Origin: Hyphomicrobiaceae bacterium
GTDB lineage: Bacteria; Pseudomonadota; Alphaproteobacteria; Rhizobiales; Hyphomicrobiaceae
Length of the DNA stretch: 44,939 nucleotides
Assembly (NCBI GenBank): GCA_023384095.1
Contig: JAHDXT010000031.1
Location: 1-44,939, forward strand
Reading direction: 5' to 3'
Below, in pieces: positions 17,358 through 25,340 of the stretch (position 1 is its first letter; each line of letters opens with the position of its first letter). The notes below the pieces were generated by a model that worked only from the letters and a program-made list of their open reading frames with translations, was not told the origin of the DNA and searched no databases. Both the position numbers and the translations under genes were made by a program.

Positions 17358-18197
17358 TTATTCGCTCCAGAACGTATGGCCGAGCAAATCCGTGGCGCCA
17401 CTTATATCGCTTGCAAGGCTCAGGAGGGCCGGCCCCAGTGTCCGACGGAAGAACTCCTCGCTGAGGTCCGGTCGGCGTGCTCCGCAGTTCAGCGCCAGCA
17501 CCGTCTGGCCGTGATCCAGCCACACAGGCGCGCCTACGGCATAGATCTGCGGCCGCCAGTCGCCGAACGAGACAGCGAAGCCGTCGCGCTCGATCTGTCT
17601 GAAGGACTCCTCGATTCGCGTCAGCACCTGCGGGGCCTGTCTACCTGCCTCGGTCTCGATCAGGCGCAGGTGCCCGTCCCGCCTCTCCGGCGGCAGAGCC
17701 CAAAGCCACGCCCTGCCCATGGCCGAGAGCGCCATCGGCACCAAGGCGCCGACGCGCAGGCGCATGGTCACGGTCTGCGGGCTCGAGCAGTAGCTGAGAT
17801 AGATCATCTGGGTGCCATGGCCGCTCCCCAATGCCACGGACGTGTCGTGCGCGTCGGCCAGCGTCTGCATCAGAGGTTGTGCGACGGCGCGCACCGGCAG
17901 ATTGCGCAGCAGCGCGTGGCCCAGCACGCTGACCTTGTCTCCCAGATGATACTGTCCCGAAGGTCCGGCCTGGCGCAGATAGCCCATGCGCGTCAGCGTG
18001 TAGGTTAGCCGCGCCACCGTGGCCTTGGGCAATCCCGTGCGCTCCGAGATCTCCTTGTTGCTGAGCGGCGCATCGATGGCTCGGAAGGCACGCAGGATAT
18101 CGAGGCCCCGCCGAAGCGAGCTGACGCCCTTCTCCTCCTGACCGTCGGCCCCGGCCGACCCTGCCACGCCATCGTCGATTGTCAGCGTCCCTGCCAT
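17358..18197 (-). CDS. IclR-family transcriptional regulator (first of a tandem pair)
   Basis: 279 aa. The helix-turn-helix contains LSNKEISERTGLPKATVARLT (about residues 45-65) and is followed by an effector domain with LRVGALVPMALSAMGRAWL. It overlaps the end of the enoyl-CoA hydratase gene by 16 nt. It shares little sequence with the neighbouring IclR outside the fold motifs, so a recent duplication is unlikely. It is a candidate for binding the conserved element, including the copy at 19014-19030 that would control its own operon. Confidence 0.92.
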   Translation of the reverse strand: MAGTLTIDDGVAGSAGADGQEEKGVSSLRRGLDILRAFRAIDAPLSNKEISERTGLPKATVARLTYTLTRMGYLRQAGPSGQYHLGDKVSVLGHALLRNLPVRAVAQPLMQTLADAHDTSVALGSGHGTQMIYLSYCSSPQTVTMRLRVGALVPMALSAMGRAWLWALPPERRDGHLRLIETEAGRQAPQVLTRIEESFRQIERDGFAVSFGDWRPQIYAVGAPVWLDHGQTVLALNCGARRPDLSEEFFRRTLGPALLSLASDISGATDLLGHTFWSE

Positions 18198-18967
18198 ACC
18201 GGCCTGCGTTTTTCCGCGAATGCTCGCGGCCCCTCCTGGGCATCCTCGCTACGGTAAACCTTCTTGTATATCGACTCGGCCTCACGCAGGCCAGCCCTGC
18301 AGCCTAAGTCCATGGCGACGCGCAAGGATTCTTTGCCCGCCTGGACAGTGAGCGGGGCGTTGTCGCGGATCGCCTCGGCCAGGGAGCGCGCGCGCGCCCG
18401 CACGGCTTCGGGCGTGGATTCGACATAATTGACGAACCCGAGAGCCTGAAGGCGCTCGATGGGCATCATTTCGCCGGTGAGCACCAATTCCATCAGGATC
18501 GGCTGCGGTATCATCCACAGCAGCGGCACCGCCCATGGCGAGCCGCGCCCCACCTTGGCCTCGGTGATGCCGCCGCGAGTGCCGGAAAGGCCGACTCGCA
18601 GGTCGGAATTCAGGCACAACGTCATGCCGCCGGCAGCGAAATGTCCCGTCATTGCGGCAATGATCGGCTTGGTTACGGTGCGCATGCGCTCATAGAACGG
18701 ATCGGTCAGCACGTCCAGGATGTCGAGCCCGCGCTGCTGCTTGACCTCCGCGGCCTCTTTCAGGTCCATCCCGGCGCAGAAGGTCCCGCAGTCTGCCGAG
18801 GTCAGGATCACCACCCTTACCGATACATCGTCGTCGATCTGGTGCCAGAGCCGATGCAGGGTCTCGGCGGCAGCGATGGACAGCGCATTGCGGCGTTCCG
18901 GACGGTTGATGGATATTGTCGCAACGCCGTCCTCGACAGCGTACTCGATGATCCCTGGATCGCCCAT
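18182..18967 (-). CDS. Enoyl-CoA hydratase/isomerase family protein
   Basis: A crotonase-fold protein of 261 aa. The oxyanion-hole segments are TFCAGMDLKEA and GHFAAGGMTLCLNSD, and the N-terminal VATISINRPERRNALS is typical. At the place of the second catalytic Glu the segment reads EAKVGRGSPWAVP rather than the usual G-x-x-P-G-x-G pattern. It may therefore be a hydratase of an unusual substrate, an isomerase or a hydrolase. It is the first gene of the leftward operon carrying the two iclR genes. GGAGA lies upstream of ATG 18967, and the predicted promoter is at 18995-19023. Confidence 0.9.
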   Translation of the reverse strand: MGDPGIIEYAVEDGVATISINRPERRNALSIAAAETLHRLWHQIDDDVSVRVVILTSADCGTFCAGMDLKEAAEVKQQRGLDILDVLTDPFYERMRTVTKPIIAAMTGHFAAGGMTLCLNSDLRVGLSGTRGGITEAKVGRGSPWAVPLLWMIPQPILMELVLTGEMMPIERLQALGFVNYVESTPEAVRARARSLAEAIRDNAPLTVQAGKESLRVAMDLGCRAGLREAESIYKKVYRSEDAQEGPRAFAEKRRPVWQGR

Positions 18968-18994
18968 GGGTGGTCTCCGCAGACTGCCGATTCG

Positions 18995-19023
18995 ATCCTA
19001 ACGGCATCCGACATGCGGAACAA
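18995..19023 (-). promoter_or_regulatory. Predicted promoter of the hydratase-iclR-iclR operon, -35 inside the regulon element
   Basis: On the minus strand TTGTTC (19018-19023), exactly 17 nt and TAGGAT (18995-19000). The -35 lies within the conserved element at 19014-19030, so a protein bound there would exclude RNA polymerase from this promoter while sitting correctly to activate the divergent one. Confidence 0.5.
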
Positions 19024-19030
19024 GTTTTCA
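19014..19030 (+). promoter_or_regulatory. Regulon element copy 2: TGCGGAAC-N4-TTTCA
   Basis: Reads TGCGGAACAAGTTTTCA toward the acyl-CoA dehydrogenase at 19101, ending 6 nt before that promoter's -35. It lies in a 133-nt divergent intergenic region and also covers the -35 of the opposite operon. Confidence 0.78.
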
Positions 19031-19036
19031 AATTTC

Positions 19037-19065
19037 TTGCACAGGGTCCGCCCGATTGGCACTAT
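19037..19065 (+). promoter_or_regulatory. Predicted promoter of the acyl-CoA dehydrogenase-OYE operon
   Basis: TTGCAC (19037-19042), 17 nt and CACTAT (19060-19065) predict a start near 19072. It is a weak match, consistent with dependence on an activator bound at 19014-19030. Confidence 0.45.
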
Positions 19066-19100
19066 GCCGGGGCTTTCGCGCCGCCCTGCAGGAGTGTTCA

Positions 19101-20276
19101 TTGAGCATCGAGCCGAGCCAAGCCGTTCTGTCGAGCTCGAGTTTCGGACTTGAGCCGGAGCACGTCGCTTTCCGCGACCATTTCCGCCGTTTCGTGTGCG
19201 ACCGGCTGGCGCCGTTGGCCCGGCGCGGCGAAAGTGAACGTCGGTTTCCTCGCGAGGTCTACGAGGAGTTGCGCCAAAACGGCTACCTTGCCGTCAACCA
19301 TCCGGAAGCGGCCGGCGGCGGGGGCGGCGATCTGCTCGCCGGATGCATCTTCTATGAGGAGCTGACCCGCGCCTCCGCCGGCATCTCGGCCGGCGTTTTC
19401 GCCCATCAGCACCTTGCCGTAGGCCCCATTCTCAAGTTCGGCAGCGACGCCCAGAAGAGAGAGTTCGGCGAGCCGGGCTTGCGCGCGGAGCGGATCGGCG
19501 CCTTCGCCCTGACGGAGCCCGATGCCGGCAGCGACATACGCGCGATCCGCACGCGAGCCCGTCGAGAGGGCGCAGACTGGATCCTCAACGGTAGCAAGCT
19601 CTACATCACCAACGGCGGCATCGCCGACTTTCTTCTCGTTGCAGCGCGCACGGGAGACGGCCGTGCTTCGGACAGCATCACGCTGTTCATGGTCGACACC
19701 AAAGATCGCGGCGTGAACGCCTCGGAGCTGCAAAAGGTCGGCAACCATTCGTCCTCGACCGCCTTCATCACCCTGGAGGACGTACAGGTCTCCCGGTATC
19801 ACGTGCTGGGCGAGATCGGCCGGGGGCTGCCACAGCTCAAGAGCACGCTCACGGACGGGCGGATTCTCGTCGCCAACCGGGGCCTGGCGATCGGCCAGGA
19901 GGCCTTCGATTGCATATTGGAATATGCGGGGCACAGGCAGGCTTTCGGACAGTCCATCGGCAAGTTCCAGGGCGTGGCTTTCAAGGTCGCGGAGATGGCG
20001 GCGCGCATCGAGGCGGCGCGCTTGATGATCTATCATGCCGCGCGGATGAGAATGGCCGGTCACGACTGCATTCGGGAGGCCTCGATGGCCAAGTTCCTGG
20101 CGAGCGAGCTCGCGATGCAGGCCTCGACCACCGCGCTTCTGCTGCATGGCGGCGCCGGCTACATGGAGGAGATGAAGGTGGCACGGCTGTTCCGCGACGC
20201 CCCGGAGGCATGGATCGGCGAGGGCACCAACGAGATTCAGCTCATGGTGATCGCCAAGTCGCTGGGCCTCCTCTAG
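19101..20276 (+). CDS. Acyl-CoA dehydrogenase
   Basis: A 391-aa FAD enzyme that introduces a 2,3 double bond into an acyl-CoA. The N-terminal helical domain, the FAD-contact segment AFALTEPDAGSDI, YITNGG, and the C-terminal LLLHGGAGYMEEMKVARLFRDA region are intact. The catalytic Glu is in WIGEGTNEIQ. I chose TTG 19101 because GGAG (19091-19094) precedes it by 6 nt; the frame opens earlier, but the upstream ATG at 19056 overlaps the predicted promoter and would precede the transcription start. It is co-transcribed with the OYE-like gene 7 nt downstream. The acyl chain is not identifiable. Confidence 0.93.
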   Translation: MSIEPSQAVLSSSSFGLEPEHVAFRDHFRRFVCDRLAPLARRGESERRFPREVYEELRQNGYLAVNHPEAAGGGGGDLLAGCIFYEELTRASAGISAGVFAHQHLAVGPILKFGSDAQKREFGEPGLRAERIGAFALTEPDAGSDIRAIRTRARREGADWILNGSKLYITNGGIADFLLVAARTGDGRASDSITLFMVDTKDRGVNASELQKVGNHSSSTAFITLEDVQVSRYHVLGEIGRGLPQLKSTLTDGRILVANRGLAIGQEAFDCILEYAGHRQAFGQSIGKFQGVAFKVAEMAARIEAARLMIYHAARMRMAGHDCIREASMAKFLASELAMQASTTALLLHGGAGYMEEMKVARLFRDAPEAWIGEGTNEIQLMVIAKSLGLL

Positions 20277-20283
20277 ACCGGCA

Positions 20284-22221
20284 ATGGCGGGCTCATCGTC
20301 ACCATTCGAGATTGCCGATCCAGGCGAGCGCGCCTCTGGCGTGACCGCCTATCCGCATCTGTTCTCGCCGCTGACGTTGGGCCGCGTCACCTTGCGTAAC
20401 CGTCTGATGGTCCCGGCGCTGACCACCAACTTTGCCGAGCCCGACGGCAGCGTCGGCGACGCCTTGATCGGCTATCTGGTGGAGCGGGCCTGCGGCGGAT
20501 TCGGGGTCATCGTCACGGAGAACATCGGCGTCCACCCGTCCGGCCGCGTGATGCCGCGCATGGTAATGGCCGACCGTGACGACTATTTGCCCGGGCTGGC
20601 GCGCCTCGCCGATCGGGTCAGGCAGGCTGGCGCAATTCTGATCGGCCAGATCAGCCACGCCGGCCGGCAGACGCGCAGCAGGACAACGGGGCTGCCGCTG
20701 GTGGCCCCATCACCCATCCCGTGCCCTCTGAACCGCGAGATGCCGCGCGAGCTCACACTCGCCGAGATCGGAGAGTTGGAGAAATCCTTCATCGATACCG
20801 CATGCCGGCTCGCGGCCGCAGGGTTCGACGGGATCGAGATCCATGGCGCACACGGCTACTTGGTGGGCGGCTTCCTGTCGCCCTACTCCAATATCCGCCG
20901 GGATGCCTATGGCGGGGGCCTGGACAACCGCCTGCGCTTCCTGCGCACCATCATCCGCGGCATCAGGTCGAAGCTGGGCCACGACTTTCCGCTCCTCGTG
21001 CGCATCAGCGCCGAGGAGTTCGTGGACGGCGGCCTCGACCTCGCGCAATCCGTGGAGATCGCAAGTCGCCTCGAGGCTGAGGGGATCCATGCGCTGTCCG
21101 TATCGGTCGGGGTCTACGGCTCGTTCAACAAGGTTTCGATGATCACGGGCGAGCCCGAAGGGCAGTGGCTGGAGCTCGCTGGCCAGATCAAGGCCAGGAC
21201 GCGACTGCCGATCGTCGGCGTCGGAAGGATCAAGCGGGCTGCCGTCGCCGAGGCGGCGATCGCTGCCGGCCGTATCGATATCGCCGCCTTCGGCCGCGCC
21301 TCGATTGCCGACCCGGACATCCCGCGCAAAATCCGCCGGGGGCGCGAGGAGGATATCCACTGGTGCCTCGGCTGTAACATGTGTCTCGGTCGCTCGGCCC
21401 GTCCGCAGACGATCTGCCCGATGAACCCGCTCGTGGGCCGCGAGGACGGGCTGCTGCGCGCCGGCAGAGCGCCGGCCTCGCGAAAGGTCCTCGTGGACGG
21501 GAGCTGCCTGGCTGCCTTGAGCGCCGCCTGGGCCGCGGCCGTGCGGGGGCACCGCGTGACAGTTGTGGAAACGGATTCCGATCGCGGAGGCATGCAGGCC
21601 CTGCGCGCTCGGGTGCCTGGCCAGGAGGAGCACGCGGAGGTGCTGAGTGCCGCGCGGCGACGCGCGGTCCGTGCTGAGGTTCGCTTCGTCTCCCGAACGG
21701 AGGCTTCGACTGGCGAGGACGCCATCTGGCGGGTCCGACGGTTCGAGCCGATCGACCGGCGTCGGCTCGACGCCCGCCGAGGCGCTATGTCGAGCTATGA
21801 CCTGCTCGCATCCGGTGTGCCACTGCCGCTGGCGAAGCGCGTGACGGTCCTCGGGGACGACCTTGCGTCCGCCGAGGCAGCCCTGGTGGCGGCAGCGCGC
21901 GGGGCCCGGGTCACATTGGTGACCTCATCCGGGGCGATCGCCACCGACGCCCACCCCGGCTATCGCGAGGTCAGCCGGCGAAGGCTCCGGCAACTCGGGG
22001 CCGAGATCATCACCGGCGCAGATGTGATGCCGGAGAACGGTGGGCTGGTGGTTGTCGGCCATGACCCGAGCTTGTCCTATGACTCTCCGGAATCGTGGTC
22101 CTTCCCGACCGGCGAGGCGACAGCCTACCTCTCCGATGCCTATGAGCCCGGGGCGTTTACCAGGGGCGTGTACGAGGCTGTCGACCTCGCGATCTCCTTC
22201 GACTGCAAGGTTCGCCCCTGA
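20284..22221 (+). CDS. Old-yellow-enzyme/2,4-dienoyl-CoA reductase-like protein with degenerate C-terminal flavin domain
   Basis: 645 aa. Residues about 20-375 form an FMN-binding TIM barrel of the NADH:flavin oxidoreductase family (HGAHGYL, SPYSNIRRDAYGG, VGRI near the phosphate site). An iron-sulfur site follows, with Cys361, Cys364, Cys367 and Cys378, spacing 2-2-10 rather than the 2-3-11 of FadH-type enzymes. From about 400 the protein keeps the length of the FAD/NAD(P) domain, but the glycine motifs are gone: VLVDGSCLAA stands where VVVxGGGPAG is expected and VLGDDLASAE where VIGGGxxGxE is expected. The frame is intact. It may reduce a dienoyl-CoA or enone with electrons delivered by another protein, since its own FAD relay looks disabled. 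Confidence 0.88.
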   Translation: MAGSSSPFEIADPGERASGVTAYPHLFSPLTLGRVTLRNRLMVPALTTNFAEPDGSVGDALIGYLVERACGGFGVIVTENIGVHPSGRVMPRMVMADRDDYLPGLARLADRVRQAGAILIGQISHAGRQTRSRTTGLPLVAPSPIPCPLNREMPRELTLAEIGELEKSFIDTACRLAAAGFDGIEIHGAHGYLVGGFLSPYSNIRRDAYGGGLDNRLRFLRTIIRGIRSKLGHDFPLLVRISAEEFVDGGLDLAQSVEIASRLEAEGIHALSVSVGVYGSFNKVSMITGEPEGQWLELAGQIKARTRLPIVGVGRIKRAAVAEAAIAAGRIDIAAFGRASIADPDIPRKIRRGREEDIHWCLGCNMCLGRSARPQTICPMNPLVGREDGLLRAGRAPASRKVLVDGSCLAALSAAWAAAVRGHRVTVVETDSDRGGMQALRARVPGQEEHAEVLSAARRRAVRAEVRFVSRTEASTGEDAIWRVRRFEPIDRRRLDARRGAMSSYDLLASGVPLPLAKRVTVLGDDLASAEAALVAAARGARVTLVTSSGAIATDAHPGYREVSRRRLRQLGAEIITGADVMPENGGLVVVGHDPSLSYDSPESWSFPTGEATAYLSDAYEPGAFTRGVYEAVDLAISFDCKVRP

Positions 22222-22261
22222 GCGGGGAAGGATCCAGTATGGCTTGGTGCCTGGGCCGATT

Positions 22262-23881
22262 TCAGCCCGACCCGGGACCTGCTCCCGATCGAAGCGAGGC
22301 AGACACTCTTTCCTTGAGAATGTTCTTCTGAATCTTTCCGGTTGGCGTCATCGGCAGCGACTCGACAAACAGCACCTTCTGCGGAAGCTTGAAGGGGGCC
22401 AGCAATGCGCGGCAGTGATCGATGATCTCCTCGGCCGAGGGGGTACGCTGCGGGTGCTGCGGCACGACGAATGCGCAGACCTCCTCTCCCAGAACGTCGC
22501 TATCCATGCCGACGACGGCGGCCCGCGCGATTTCGGGATGTGCGTAGAGGGCGTTCTCGACCTCGGTGGAGTAGATATTCTCGCCACCGCGGATGATCAT
22601 GTCCTTCTTCCGGTCGACGAGATACAGGAATTGCTCGGCATCCCAGTACCCCATGTCTCCGGTATGCAGCCAGCCGCTCCTCAATGTGCGGGCGGTTTCG
22701 GATGGGTTGTTGTGGTACTCCTTCATGATGTGGGGCCCTCGAGCAAGGAGCTCCCCGACCTGCCCAGGCGGAACGTCCTGGTCGTCGTCGTCCACCAGAC
22801 GGATCGAGCAGCCGGCGATCGGACGCCCCACCGAGCCGGCTTTGTCGAACGCGCGCCGGCTGTCGAGCGTGACGATCGTCCCGCAGGATTCGGTCTGGCC
22901 CATCCCATGGACGAGCTTTGCGTTCGGGAACAGCCCCTGGACCTCCCTCAACCGCTCCGGGGGCATCGGCGCCGCGCCGAAGCGGACATTGCGCACGGCC
23001 TCGAAGGCGACGCTGGAGCGCCCCGGTGAGCGCGCCATCATCAGCAGCATCGAAGGCACCGCCGCCACGGAGTTGATGCGGTGGCGAGCGATCAGCTCGA
23101 ACACCGTATCGGTATCGTAGGTGTCGATGACGAGGGTGCCGCCGAAGCACAGCACCGGCAGATACCACGTGGGCGAGGCGATGTGGAACAGCGGCGTGAC
23201 CGCTGCCGAGATCACGTCGGAATCATCGTATTCCCAGGCCGGAGGCCCTTGCATGGCGGCCGCAATCAGGCTCCGGTGCGTATGAACCGCGCCCTTCGGC
23301 CTGCCGGTGGTCCCCGAGGTGTAGTAGATCGCCGCGTTCTCATCGTTTCCGCAGTGGTGGGTCGGCGAGCGAGCCCCCGGCTCGGGGTCGTAGCCATCGA
23401 GCAGCAACGGAGTGAGGGAACGCAGGGCGGGCTCGTCGCTGGCGGTGATCGCCGCTGCGTATTTGGCCTGTGTGACGTAGAGAACGGGCGCGCAGTCTAC
23501 GACCTGATGGGCGATTTCCCTGGCTACCAGCTTGGTATTGACGGTCACCGCAACCGCACCCGCATCAAGGATGCCCAGAAATGCGACGATATGGATGTCG
23601 CTGTTGTCCAGATGGAGCGCGACGCGGTCGCCGGGAGCCACGTCGAGCCGGCGAAGCATGTCCGCGAATCCGGTGATGGCGCCCGAAAGCTGCGCATAGC
23701 TGAGAGTGCGCGCGCCATAAATCAAAGCGGCCTTGTCCGGGAACCTTTGTGCCGCGCGATGCACCAGGTCCACGAAGTTGGCGCTCGTGCCCTGCAAGCG
23801 CTTGCTCAGCGCGTCGAGAAACGCCCCCGGTGCGGAACCCGTCAAGACACGCTCATCGATCACCTCCCGAGCTCGCCGCAT
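22262..23881 (-). CDS. Acyl-CoA ligase (AMP-forming), LvaE-like position
   Basis: 539-aa ANL ligase: P-loop YYTSGTTGRPKGAVHTH, acceptor HGMGQTESCG, hinge DRKKDMIIRGGENIYSTEVE and catalytic Lys in MTPTGKIQKN. The family is the medium/long-chain or FadD3/LvaE-like set. It is the last gene of a four-gene leftward operon (acyl-CoA dehydrogenase, kinase, DUF6285-like, ligase), the same functions as in the Pseudomonas lva levulinate operon, where the ligase activates the acid before phosphorylation at C4. It is convergent with the OYE gene; the 40-nt gap shows no obvious terminator. Confidence 0.92.
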   Translation of the reverse strand: MRRAREVIDERVLTGSAPGAFLDALSKRLQGTSANFVDLVHRAAQRFPDKAALIYGARTLSYAQLSGAITGFADMLRRLDVAPGDRVALHLDNSDIHIVAFLGILDAGAVAVTVNTKLVAREIAHQVVDCAPVLYVTQAKYAAAITASDEPALRSLTPLLLDGYDPEPGARSPTHHCGNDENAAIYYTSGTTGRPKGAVHTHRSLIAAAMQGPPAWEYDDSDVISAAVTPLFHIASPTWYLPVLCFGGTLVIDTYDTDTVFELIARHRINSVAAVPSMLLMMARSPGRSSVAFEAVRNVRFGAAPMPPERLREVQGLFPNAKLVHGMGQTESCGTIVTLDSRRAFDKAGSVGRPIAGCSIRLVDDDDQDVPPGQVGELLARGPHIMKEYHNNPSETARTLRSGWLHTGDMGYWDAEQFLYLVDRKKDMIIRGGENIYSTEVENALYAHPEIARAAVVGMDSDVLGEEVCAFVVPQHPQRTPSAEEIIDHCRALLAPFKLPQKVLFVESLPMTPTGKIQKNILKERVSASLRSGAGPGSG

Positions 23882-23898
23882 AGTCTTGCCCGCCTCTC

Positions 23899-24303
23899 CT
23901 ATGATTTCTCCGTCACCTGCGCGAGGAGCTTGGGGTTGTTGATGCGGAGCTTCCAGGTGGTTGCCTCGCGCAGAAACCGGGTGAGCCCGTCACGGCGGGC
24001 TCCTGGCCGATCGAACTCTCCGGCCCGAATTCTTTCGGAAAGGCATCGGTTCAGGATCTGCAGTCGCTCCTGTGGCGCCCTGGCTGCCCCGTCCTCATCC
24101 TCATCGACAAGTTGCCGAAGCGCGGTCAGCTCCCATTCTCGCATGGTCTCGCCGTCCTCCAGCTCGCGCCGGACGATGGCGAGCGCGTTGGCTGCCATCA
24201 GCGCTTCCTTGCGGCCCTCGCCGGCCAAAGCCGGTGCGATCTTGTCGAGAATCGCGGCTCGGGCTGCGGCCAGAAGCTCCGAAATATCAGGGCGGTCCTG
24301 CAT
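23899..24303 (-). CDS. DUF6285-like small protein, LvaB-like partner of the kinase
   Basis: 134 aa, mostly helical and charged, with the N-terminal phrase RPDISELLAAARAAI and a conserved middle KEALMAANALAIVRREL. These match the small DUF6285-type proteins encoded beside APH-like kinases and acyl-CoA dehydrogenases. In the lva system the small protein LvaB is required together with kinase LvaA for phosphorylation of 4-hydroxyacyl-CoA; equating the two is my inference from size and context. ATG 24303 shares one base with the kinase stop (TGATG), so both are probably made in equal amounts and form a complex. Confidence 0.82.
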   Translation of the reverse strand: MQDRPDISELLAAARAAILDKIAPALAGEGRKEALMAANALAIVRRELEDGETMREWELTALRQLVDEDEDGAARAPQERLQILNRCLSERIRAGEFDRPGARRDGLTRFLREATTWKLRINNPKLLAQVTEKS

Positions 24304-25340
24304 CAGCGCTGCCCTGTCTTTTCGGCCGAGCCGATCAACCTCAACGTTTCGTATTCCATCTCGGCGGTGCAACGCCCGGTCAGGGCAAGCTCGAGGGAGG
24401 TCAATGAGCCGTCGAGGTGCCTCGCAGCCTGCTGAACCGACAAGACCGCCCAGCGGGTGTTAGCCATGATCTCCCAGTACACGGCTTCATCGGGGCATAT
24501 GCGATGTCCGCTGACCGCCTCGTACCCGCGCCAGAGATGGTGACGTCCAGCTATGCCGCCCGCTTCGGCAGCGGGATTGCCGAAGCGCCAGAACCTCATG
24601 CAGAACCAGGCGAGGTCCAGAAGCGGATCCCCCCAGGCCGCCAGCTCCCAGTCGAGTATGCCGGTCAGGCCCTGCTCATCGACCAGATAGTTTCCGGTCC
24701 GGAAATCGCCGTGGGTCAGCACCAGGTCGCGGGCGGGCGGCGCATTCAGCTCCAGCCACCGCAGACCCCACTCGATGGCCGGACGTGGCGTGCCTTCACG
24801 ATCGAGGTAGAGACGGAGGGAGTCGATCAGGCCGCGCGCGGCGCCCTCACTCGGAACGGCGAGAAAATCAAGCCCTGGAAAGCCCGGCTTGACCCTCTGC
24901 ATGCGAGCCGCTTCCATGCCGATCCGTTCAGCGAGCGCCTCCCGGCTTCCCCCCCAACGGGCCTCTCGGAGGATGCGCTGTGGCGCCGCTATTCCGGGCA
25001 CGAAGCGCATCACCAGGAAATCGGCCCCGATGATGCCGGGATCCTCAGCCAGCCACAGCGGCTCCGGCACGGTAACGCCGCTTCGCCAAGCAGCCTGCAT
25101 GATGGCGAATTCCTGAGCCCGGCTGATGCTTCCTTCGATGCTTCCCGGACGGGTGACCCGCAGCACATATCGGCGCTTGCCGGATTCGGGCCCGTCTTCC
25201 AGGCACAGGTCGAGAAGGAAATTATACTGCAGCGTTCCCCCGGTCAGGATCTCGATAGCGTCGATACGGACGGATCGCGCAGCGGCTGCATTACGCAGAA
25301 ATGCCGCCAAACGCTCCCGCGCCGTATCGTCGATCACCAT
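24303..25340 (-). CDS. APH-fold phosphotransferase, ACAD10/11-N-terminal or LvaA-like (putative hydroxyacyl-CoA kinase)
   Basis: 345 aa. Kinase motifs: glycine-loop equivalent LTGGTLQYNF (32-41), catalytic loop HGDFRTGN (210-217) and the metal-binding ILDWE (228-232), followed by the family-typical AAWGDPLLDLAWF. This group (LvaA, the kinase domain of ACAD10/ACAD11) phosphorylates the 4- or 3-hydroxyl of hydroxyacyl-CoAs, not antibiotics. ATG 25340 overlaps the acyl-CoA dehydrogenase stop by 7 nt; the upstream open frame lies entirely within that gene. Fusion of the same two domains in animal ACAD10/11 supports a shared reaction of phosphorylation followed by elimination. Confidence 0.9.
   Translation of the reverse strand: MVIDDTARERLAAFLRNAAAARSVRIDAIEILTGGTLQYNFLLDLCLEDGPESGKRRYVLRVTRPGSIEGSISRAQEFAIMQAAWRSGVTVPEPLWLAEDPGIIGADFLVMRFVPGIAAPQRILREARWGGSREALAERIGMEAARMQRVKPGFPGLDFLAVPSEGAARGLIDSLRLYLDREGTPRPAIEWGLRWLELNAPPARDLVLTHGDFRTGNYLVDEQGLTGILDWELAAWGDPLLDLAWFCMRFWRFGNPAAEAGGIAGRHHLWRGYEAVSGHRICPDEAVYWEIMANTRWAVLSVQQAARHLDGSLTSLELALTGRCTAEMEYETLRLIGSAEKTGQR

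Noticed and set aside
16695-18008. 437-codon plus-strand open frame
   Set aside because: It lies antisense to the two IclR genes, has no ribosome-binding site, and its composition is that of a GC-rich shadow frame.
23831-23838. A further TGCGGAAC inside the CoA ligase gene
   Set aside because: The TTTCA half at the required spacing is missing and the site is intragenic.
23081-24463. 460-codon plus-strand open frame
   Set aside because: It is antisense to the CoA ligase, DUF6285-like and kinase genes, all with clear motifs.
24303-25340. Aminoglycoside-resistance phosphotransferase
   Set aside because: The fold is APH-like, but the neighbours and the AAWGDPLLDLAWF segment place it with hydroxyacyl-CoA kinases (LvaA/ACAD10-11).
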